7,146 bases of DNA from Dysgonamonadaceae bacterium. Lineage in GTDB: Bacteria > Bacteroidota > Bacteroidia > Bacteroidales > Azobacteroidaceae. The DNA is taken from positions 1 to 7,146 of the forward strand of contig JAITTA010000028.1 in NCBI GenBank assembly GCA_031287395.1. The letters run 5' to 3'. The translations under genes and the position numbers were made by a program. The notes under the pieces were generated by a model. That model did not search any database and was not told where the DNA came from. It saw nothing but the letters and a program-made list of their open reading frames with translations. The first letter of the stretch is position 1, and every line of letters starts with the position of its first letter. Shown here in pieces: positions 1 through 6,000 of the stretch.

Positions 1-4
1 GATT

Positions 5-1558
5 ATGCTGTTTGTACTGTTATGTACAGTAAGCGTTAGCAGCCCGATATTGAAGTCTCAGGAACTCCCTCAGATGATACCTCCTTCCCCGAAGGCCTCT
101 TCCATTATCAAGTACGGGGAATATCCCGTGAGTTTATATACAGGCTTAGTCGACATTTCCGTTCCTGTATATACCATTGACATAAAAGGAATTAAAGTTC
201 CCGTCGAATTCAAGTACCATGCATCGGGCATCAGGTACGACGATACCAGCCTGGAAGTTGGCCTTGGCTGGTCGCTGATAGCAGGAGGAGCTATTGACTG
301 CACAGTACGTGGAATGCCGGATGCTCCCGGAACCGGAAATGTATTCATAAAAGACATAACCGCCATAGACCCGATCGGAACCTGCAATCATTCCGGAGAC
401 ATTAGCGGCCTGATCGATGTTGCCAACGGTAGCACCTTGTCCCCGAAAAGCGCATTTGGATCTAAAGACGGCGAACTGGACGTGTACAGTTATTCTTTTC
501 CGGGATATAGCGGTCAGTTTTGCATACCGTATAATATGGATTTTCTGGGCGACCGTGGGGCCCTGTTTATTCCGGCCAATCCATTGAAGCTCGAACCGGC
601 TCCCAATAACGGATTTATACTCAAAGATGATCAGGGGATCAGTTATACTTTCGAGCAAATGGAATCAAGTGATTTCGGACGTCACAAAACCAGCTACCTG
701 ACAAAAATTATTTCTGCCGACAGGAGGGATACGGTATTGTTTAATTATACTGTATACCCGTCCGGTTCAGCCGGAAACGGAATTTACCGTCATTATGTGG
801 GCATGACCAAAATAATTCAGGAACCGGTAAATGTAGTCAACAAAAATAATTACGTTTATGAACTTCCCATAACGATGGAGTCGGGCGGATTGGAGCAGAA
901 GTTATATTTTCCGCCGCGCCTGAACAGTATTGTTTTTAGCGGGGGACGTGTGGTATTTGAATATTACAACAACTTGGCAACATCCCGCGACTTGAGAACC
1001 GTAAAGATATACAACAATGTGGCTTCCGGTCCATTGCAAACGATAACCTTGGTAAAAGGCCAGTTTGAAAACAACCGCGGCGATCGTCTGGATCGGGTTG
1101 ATTTTTCCGACAGCCAGGGAAATGCATATAATTACCGGTTTGAATACAATGGAAATTCCGTGACAGGGGGCAGTGGTTACAATGCGGGATTCGATTATTG
1201 GGGTTATTACAATGGACAGGGGGTATCAAATTCCAACTATTTGCCTGATTTTTCCGTTTCGGTTCGCCATCCTGTTTTTGGCACGATCACTCAATCATTG
1301 AGCAATTTGGACAGAAGTGCGAATGAAATCGCCATGAGAAACGGGATTTTGAATAAGGTTGTATATCCAACCGGAGGCTATACCGAATTTTATTATGAGG
1401 CGCACCGGGCAAATATACGACAGGCTTGCATGTGCTCTCATCTTCAACAGAGACCAAAGACGGAGTATCTACGGAAATCCATTATGATGCATACAACAGC
1501 ATTGGATTGCCTACGGAAATCCGTACTGTACCAAACTCTGGAGAAAATACAATTCTGA
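5..1558 (+). CDS. RHS/YD-repeat surface protein, N-terminal portion (gene broken downstream)
   Basis: The product resembles the N-terminal region of Bacteroidetes RHS/YD-repeat proteins, which are large exported proteins of mostly unknown role. Visible family marks are the proline-rich entry PPSPKASSIIKYGEYPVSLY (residues 26-45), the segment YHASGIRYDD followed by LEVGLGWSLIAGG (71-95), a SYLTKII strand (230-236), FDYWGYYNG (396-404) and YPTGGYTEFYYE (454-465). A hydrophobic stretch at residues 1-13 looks like the core of an export signal. It lacks the usual basic N-terminus, so the true start may lie just upstream of the window. The family pattern stops after about residue 468. The remaining roughly 50 residues to the stop are out-of-frame sequence, because the YD-repeat reading continues in another frame from about 1399. 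The reading frame is long and open, so the N-terminal part may still be expressed, but the full protein cannot be made. Family assignment is confident; function is unknown. Confidence 0.8.
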   Translation: MLFVLLCTVSVSSPILKSQELPQMIPPSPKASSIIKYGEYPVSLYTGLVDISVPVYTIDIKGIKVPVEFKYHASGIRYDDTSLEVGLGWSLIAGGAIDCTVRGMPDAPGTGNVFIKDITAIDPIGTCNHSGDISGLIDVANGSTLSPKSAFGSKDGELDVYSYSFPGYSGQFCIPYNMDFLGDRGALFIPANPLKLEPAPNNGFILKDDQGISYTFEQMESSDFGRHKTSYLTKIISADRRDTVLFNYTVYPSGSAGNGIYRHYVGMTKIIQEPVNVVNKNNYVYELPITMESGGLEQKLYFPPRLNSIVFSGGRVVFEYYNNLATSRDLRTVKIYNNVASGPLQTITLVKGQFENNRGDRLDRVDFSDSQGNAYNYRFEYNGNSVTGGSGYNAGFDYWGYYNGQGVSNSNYLPDFSVSVRHPVFGTITQSLSNLDRSANEIAMRNGILNKVVYPTGGYTEFYYEAHRANIRQACMCSHLQQRPKTEYLRKSIMMHTTALDCLRKSVLYQTLEKIQF

Positions 1559-1644
1559 AGTATAAATATCCGACGGAATTAAGTACGGTACCACCTTACA
1601 ATGAAATGGTTGAAAGGAATATATGCGCTTGTAACAACTTATAA
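1399..1644 (+). pseudogene. RHS/YD-repeat protein, internal fragment in a shifted frame
   Basis: Codons in frame with position 1399, after a TGA at 1396-1398, read as family-like sequence: STETKDGVSTEIHYDAYNS, then GLPTEIRTVPNSG, and KYKYPTELSTVPPYNEMVER before a stop at 1642-1644. Segments of the form 'xYDaxGlPtei' and 'YPTdl...Y..Mv.rN' are typical of the region just upstream of the last YD repeats in Bacteroidetes RHS proteins. This frame differs from the upstream 5-1558 frame. The long stretch expected between YPTGGYTEFYYE and this piece is absent, so the junction at about 1405-1440 looks like a deletion that also changed frame. An ATG at 1426 is present but there is no reason to think it is a real start. 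Confidence 0.65.
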
Positions 1645-1795
1645 ATACAAGCCTTTGTCCGGAATGACGGAAATGATCGATCCCCGCGGGATAGTAACAA
1701 CGTACGAGTACGACGATTTCCAGCGGTTGAAAACCGTCAAAGACCACAACAACAGCACGGTAGAGGAATATGAGTACCACTATAAAAACCAGTAA
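1611..1795 (+). pseudogene. RHS/YD-repeat protein, C-terminal fragment with last YD repeats
   Basis: The reading returns to the same frame as 5-1558 and gives VTTYKYKPLSGMTEMIDPRG, then VTTYEYDDFQRLKTVKDHNN and EEYEYHYKNQ before the TAA at 1793-1795. The first parts are a classic pair of YD-repeat units. The ending in YHYKNQ matches the usual end of the repeat region in Bacteroidetes proteins, where the variable C-terminal cassette is absent. The preceding fragment ends at MVERNI, and the intervening family segment is missing, so the junction at about 1611-1630 is a second frame-changing deletion. No toxin-like or DUF C-terminal domain follows the YD repeats. Confidence 0.65.
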
Positions 1796-1869
1796 GGCAG
1801 ATTTTAATAATAGTAAATCGAAGCAGGAATATTAAAAAATAAACCTTTTTGAAATACTTTCTCTGAGCG

Positions 1870-1913
1870 AAAGCGGCAAAAAAATGAAATAAATTCAATT
1901 TTTTTGCCGCTTT
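1870..1913. terminator. Strong hairpin between convergent genes, probable bidirectional terminator
   Basis: A perfect 16-bp inverted repeat, aaagcggcaaaaaaat at 1870-1885 and its complement at 1898-1913, encloses a 12-base A/T-rich spacer. An alternative pairing of TGAA (1885-1888) with TTCA (1894-1897) extends the stem inward past one bulged A. The stem holds A7 on one arm and T7 on the other, with a GCGGC/GCCGC clamp at the base. It lies 75 bases after the last RHS stop and about 165 bases beyond the stop of the opposing regulator gene. Symmetry and placement fit a terminator acting in both directions. The T-run lies inside the stem rather than after it, so the mechanism is inferred. Confidence 0.6.
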
Positions 1914-1950
1914 GGGTATCTCTAAAATAAATCAAAAACGCACCTACCGT

Positions 1951-2044
1951 GTCCGGTTTTCAAAGACTGCTCTTTGTCCTGCTCCGTAAATACCACGCCA
2001 ACAAACGGTTTTTCAAAACCGGACGGTTCCTGCCGGTGGCGGCA
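1951..2044. other. Cluster of nested inverted repeats, possible structured 3' region of the - strand operon
   Basis: GTCCGGTTTT at 1951-1960 pairs perfectly with AAAACCGGAC at 2015-2024. Inside it, directly adjacent, CAAAGA/TCTTTG (1961-1966 and 1971-1976) forms a 6-bp hairpin with a 4-base loop, and CCGT/ACGG (1984-1987 and 2005-2008) could form a short second arm. Just outside, TGCCG/CGGCA (2031-2035 and 2040-2044) forms a further hairpin with a 4-base loop. The region follows the stop of the - strand regulator gene and contains no gene I can support. It may be the structured 3' untranslated region of that operon. A separate small RNA cannot be excluded. Confidence 0.35.
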
Positions 2045-2076
2045 ATGATTTTCAGTAACCCACACGACGAAGTATT

Positions 2077-2277
2077 TCAATCCGTTTCTTCCAGAATAAA
2101 TAGATCTTCCACCGTTTTTTCGCAAATCCTGGCAATTTTTAAAGCCAGTATCGTTGATGGTACATACTTATTAGTCTCTATTGCATTGATGGTTTGGCGA
2201 CTGACATTCACCAGACCGGCCAGTTCTCCTTGAGTCAAATCTTTTATCGCCCGTTCTATTTTCAAGTTATTTTTCAT
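2077..2277 (-). CDS. Small XRE/Cro-CI family DNA-binding regulator
   Basis: This is a 66-residue single-domain HTH_XRE protein, the compact type found widely in Firmicutes and Bacteroidetes beside small membrane proteins. The fold is visible as LTQGELAGLV (residues 14-23, helix 2), the turn at NVS (24-26), the recognition helix SRQTINAIE (26-34), then PSTILALKIARICE (40-53) and a final DLF that packs the last helix. No room remains for a sensor domain, so signal input would have to come from a partner. The partner is probably the membrane protein encoded just upstream: the regulator's ATG overlaps the preceding stop in an ATGA, and the sequence GAGAGGAGA about 8 bases before the ATG is a clear ribosome-binding site inside the upstream gene. 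Translational coupling is therefore likely. Targets are unknown; its own promoter region, with TGTAAA half-sites, is the best candidate. Confidence 0.9.
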   Translation of the reverse strand: MKNNLKIERAIKDLTQGELAGLVNVSRQTINAIETNKYVPSTILALKIARICEKTVEDLFILEETD

Positions 2278-2786
2278 TTTGATCGTCTCCTCTCATTCTC
2301 TTTTTCCAATTGCTTTGATTTATAAAGTACAAAATGAAACCGTACCAGAAAGATTATTAATAAAGCAAATAAATGAATAATCATTACGTCCAGGAATGAA
2401 AAACCGTAGATAAATACGATACAAAGAATCAGAAGTCCGTAACAAATGTAAGTTGCCCACATCAAAGATTCCATCCTGATTTTTGCAACATATTCATCTT
2501 CTATTTTTTGTTTGGAAAATCCGATAAAAATACTTGCAAGAATAAAAAATACTGCAAATAATTCATCTCCGATGTTGTTTTTCGTAACAGACCACAAAGA
2601 ATTTTCCGTACCCCGCGAACTCAAAAATTTTTCGGGAAATAGGGAAATTACTTTGCAATCAAAAAATTTGTAAGAATCAAGACCGTCGGGAGCGACAAGC
2701 GCCATCACCAATAAAATAAGGGAAATTCCCATTAATATCCAACCAATTCGTTTACACTTGTTTGGAAAAAGATAATTTGTCTTCAT
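2274..2786 (-). CDS. Four-helix integral membrane protein, partner of the adjacent XRE regulator
   Basis: The 170-residue product has four hydrophobic segments: residues 14-32, about 75-91, 110-131 and 134-155. Between the first two is a polar loop of about 40 residues (33-74). Between the second and third lies a charged loop, KQKIEDEYVAKIRMESLMWA. A similar E-D-E...R..SL.WA pattern is, to my recollection, recurrent in Bacteroidetes membrane proteins encoded next to small XRE regulators. The tail after residue 155 is strongly basic (KSKQLEKENERRRSK) and is probably cytoplasmic by the positive-inside rule. The gene overlaps the regulator by 4 bp and is the first gene of the operon. I infer that it may sequester or modulate the regulator at the membrane, but no catalytic or ligand-binding motif is visible. 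The start at 2786 sits about 27 bases after a good -7 box and has no Shine-Dalgarno. Both genes look more A/T-rich than the flanking genes. Confidence 0.8.
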   Translation of the reverse strand: MKTNYLFPNKCKRIGWILMGISLILLVMALVAPDGLDSYKFFDCKVISLFPEKFLSSRGTENSLWSVTKNNIGDELFAVFFILASIFIGFSKQKIEDEYVAKIRMESLMWATYICYGLLILCIVFIYGFSFLDVMIIHLFALLIIFLVRFHFVLYKSKQLEKENERRRSK

Positions 2787-2812
2787 AAAATAACAGATTA
2801 AAATTGATGGCT

Positions 2813-2843
2813 CAAATGTAAAGTTTATTTTACATTAAGACAA
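2813..2843 (-). promoter_or_regulatory. Bacteroidetes-type promoter of the membrane protein/XRE operon
   Basis: On the - strand, TACATTTG (plus positions 2813-2820) matches the Bacteroidetes -7 consensus TAnnTTTG exactly. TTG (2841-2843) stands 20 bp upstream as a -33 element, which is the usual spacing. Transcription would begin about 20 bases before the ATG at 2786. Confidence 0.6.
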
Positions 2844-2857
2844 GTATATTTTACAAT
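2815..2857. promoter_or_regulatory. Candidate operator: inverted and direct TGTAAA/TTTACA half-sites
   Basis: AATGTAAA (2815-2822) and TTTACATT (2829-2836) form a perfect 8-bp inverted repeat with a 6-bp spacer. A further copy, ATTTTACAAT (2848-2857), repeats ATTTTACATT (2827-2836) in the same orientation at exactly 21 bp, about two helical turns. The inverted repeat overlaps the -7 box and the spacer of the operon promoter, so a dimer bound there would block transcription. Dimeric binding to such dyads is known for XRE regulators; assignment to the 2077-2277 product is inference. Confidence 0.45.
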
Positions 2858-2969
2858 TTATATTGTTAAAAATTCATAAACGTACGGAAACCCGTCCGGG
2901 AAGATACTTTTACACAAATTAAAAAAGCAATTGATATCTGCTCTTCTAAAAAAACAGAAAAATATAATG

Positions 2970-2977
2970 TATCTTTG
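2970..2977 (+). promoter_or_regulatory. Bacteroidetes -7 box upstream of the GH31 gene
   Basis: TATCTTTG matches TAnnTTTG exactly and lies 34 bases before the ATG at 3012, giving a leader of roughly 25-30 bases. No convincing TTTG/TTG -33 element is seen 19-21 bp upstream, only A/T-rich sequence, so the promoter may be weak or need an activator. The start codon has no Shine-Dalgarno but is preceded by an A/T-rich stretch, as is common in this phylum. Confidence 0.5.
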
Positions 2978-3011
2978 TGTGATATAAATTTTTTATTTCT
3001 TCATATTTTCC

Positions 3012-6000
3012 ATGAAAAACTTGAATCATAATTTTAAACTGAGAAAAGCGGCTTTATTGGTATTCCTTTTATTTTTATTCTCGCCTGTACGACCAATAGA
3101 AAAGATAAAAAACACCAAGGATACCGAACAAGAAAGTCCGGCAATCATTACTGCGAAAAAAATCAACCCAACGACGGTTGAAGTATTGCTATCCAACGGT
3201 CGACGGACAACATTTGATTTTTACGGAGAAAATATATTCCGGATTTTCAGGGACAATTCGGGGGGAATCATAAGGGATCCCGAAGCCAAACCGGAAGCCA
3301 AAATCCTGATAAACAATCCAAGAAAACCCGTTTCAAAATTAGTTTTAAACGACTCCCACGATGTTATTTCCATCTCTACGGGAAAAATAGATATCCAATT
3401 GGATAAAAAGGCCTCCCTCCTGAAAATAATCAATCTGAGAACAAACTCAATCGCATTGGAAGAAATCGTTCCTCCTCTCTTTGAGAAAGATAAAGTTACT
3501 TTGACCTTGAAGGAAAATCCTCAGGAATATTATTATGGCGGAGGTGTCCAGAACGGACGATTCTCTCATAAAGGTAAATCGATTGCCATCGAAAACCAGA
3601 ATAGCTGGACCGATGGTGGAGTCGCTTCCCCTACTCCTTATTATTGGTCTACCAACGGCTATGCCGTCCTGTGGCATACTTTCAAAAAAGGGAAATACGA
3701 CTTCGGAGCAAAAGAAAAAGGCATTGTCAAATTATATCATGAAACCGGTTATCTGGATATTTTTTTCATGATTAGCGACGGCGCCGCAGCTCTTCTGAAT
3801 GATTTCTATCAACTGACCGGAAACCCGGTGTTGCTACCCAAGTTCGGGTTTTACCAGGGACATCTGAATGCTTACAACCGGGATTATTGGAAGGAAAACG
3901 AAACCGGAATCCTGTTTGAAGACGGAAAACGATACAAAGAAAGTCAGAAAGACACGGAAGGAATAAAGGAATCCCTGAACGGAGAAAAAAATAATTACCA
4001 ATTTTCTGCCCGCGCAGTCATCGATCGTTACAAAAATCACGACATGCCGCTCGGATGGCTTCTTCCTAACGACGGGTACGGCGCAGGTTACGGACAAACG
4101 GAAACGCTGGATGGGAATATTCAAAATCTGAAAAGTTTAGGAGATTACGCCCGTAAAAACGGCGTCGAGATCGGACTATGGACGCAATCCGATTTACATC
4201 CCAAAGCCGGGATAAACGCCTTGTTGCAACGGGATATCGTCAAAGAAGTACGGGATGCCGGGGTGCGCGTACTGAAAACCGATGTCGCCTGGGTCGGCGC
4301 CGGATATTCCTTCGGATTAAACGGCATCTCCGACGTGGCCGGCATTATGACTTACTATGGAAACAACAGCCGCCCGTTTATCATCTCTCTCGACGGATGG
4401 GCCGGAACTCAACGTTATGCCGGAGTCTGGTCGGGCGACCAAACCGGCGGAGTATGGGAGTATATCCGGTTCCATATCCCGACCTATATCGGCGCCGGCT
4501 TATCCGGACAACCGAACATCTCATCCGATATGGACGGTATCTTCGGTGGGAAAAACCCGGTCGTCAACACCCGGGATTTCCAATGGAAAACCTTTACTCC
4601 CATGGAATTAAATATGGACGGATGGGGCGCCAATGAAAAATACCCCCATGCCCTGGGAGAACCGGCCGCCTCCATCAATCGTTGGTACCTGAAACTCAAA
4701 TCGGAACTGATGCCCTATACTTACAGTATTGCCGGAGAAGCGGTTGAAGGACTTCCTATGGTCAGAGCCATGTTTCTGGAATATCCGAATTCCTATACCA
4801 AAGGAAAAGCGACGCAATACCAGTTCCTGTACGGACCGAATTTCCTGGTAGCCCCTATTTATCAGGAAACTAAAACAGATGGAAAAGGAAACGACTTGCG
4901 CAATGGAATTTACTTGCCGGAAGGTTCCTGGATCGACTATTTCACCGGAGATCTGTATGAAGGGAACCGTATCCTGAACAACTTTCCCGCCCCGCTTTGG
5001 AAACTCCCCGTATTCGTCAAAAACGGGGCAATTATCCCAATGACCAATCCCAATAACAACGTTTCGGAAATCGATCAAGGAATCCGCATCTATGAAATTT
5101 ACCCGCATGGTTACAGTTCGTTCACGGAATACGACGACGACGGAATCTCCGAAGAATATAAATCCGGAAAATATACCACGACTCTAATCGAATCCATCGT
5201 AGATAAAAAGAATCGTCTTACAATAACCGTATATCCGACCAAAGGAGATTTCGACGGTTTTGTCAAGGAAAAAACAACCGAATTCAGAATAAATCTGACT
5301 CAAAATACTAAAAAGTTATTTATTAAAGCCGGAAATAATAAAATAAAGCTGGAAGAAGCAAAATCAAAGAATGAATACCTGGAAAAAGAAAATGTTTTCT
5401 TTTATGATTCCGAACCCGATTTAAACCGGTTTGCAACCAAAGGAAGCGAATTTGAAAAAATGAAAATCATCAAAAATCCACAACTTCTCGTTAAATTAGC
5501 ATCCTCTGATATTACTTCAGATCAGATCACTTTGAATATCGAAGGATTTGCGTTCCATTCTCCCGATAAATACAGGATCAGTTCCGGAGCGTTGACAGTT
5601 CCGTCCAAAGTTCTGGTTTCGGATGAAAACACGGAAGCTTACAAATTGAAACCCACCTGGGAGAAAGTAAATAATGCCGATTTCTATGAAATTGATTTCA
5701 ACGACAGGTTGTACACTACCATCAGAGATACGGAACTGTTATTCGAAGGATTGGATGCGGAAACCGCCTACCGGTTTAAAATACGGGCCGTAAACAAAGA
5801 CGGGTATTCGGACTGGACCGAATTCGGCGCCACAACGAAGAAAAATCCTCTGGAATTTGCGATACCGGGTATTACCGGAGAAACCACCGCCGAAAACCAA
5901 GGACGTTCATTGAACAGGTTATTTGACTTTGAAGAAGGCGAATTATGGCATACAAGATACAATGTAAACGCTCTTCCTTTCGATCTTGTGATGGATCTGA

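Noticed and set aside
1469..1522. 12-bp direct repeat CTACGGAAATCC at 1469-1480 and 1511-1522
   Set aside because: Both copies encode T-E-I in the same frame, 14 residues apart, within RHS-type sequence. Repeated residue patterns in this family explain it, and there is no flanking mobile-element sign.
1405..1630. Insertion sequence or attachment site causing the RHS breaks
   Set aside because: No transposase fragment, terminal inverted repeat or target duplication is visible at either junction. Loss of sequence fits better than insertion.
1796..1869. RHS C-terminal toxin cassette with immunity gene downstream
   Set aside because: The frame stops right after YHYKNQ with no C-terminal domain, and no small immunity-like gene follows on the + strand.
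1922..2125. Open frame on the - strand overlapping the regulator gene's 3' end
   Set aside because: It overlaps the XRE coding region in another frame, has no recognisable family, and its only start lies inside that gene. It covers the inverted-repeat region, which explains it better.
1949..2233. Open frame on the + strand antisense to the regulator
   Set aside because: It is antisense to a confident XRE gene, has no promoter or ribosome-binding site, and its composition looks like a reverse reading of the regulator.
2881..2900. GC-rich patch with CCCG/CGGG pairing in the intergenic region
   Set aside because: The possible stems are only 4 bp and compete with one another. There is no T-run and no gene end nearby to terminate.
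4178..4636. Long arginine-rich open frame inside the GH31 gene, same strand
   Set aside because: It lies within the catalytic barrel, whose reading frame has clear family motifs. The alternative translation is highly basic and low in structure, as expected of a shadow frame.
4608..5108. Antisense open frames within the GH31 gene, also at 6195-6689
   Set aside because: These are opposite-strand shadows of a well-supported 1284-residue gene and carry no recognisable domains.
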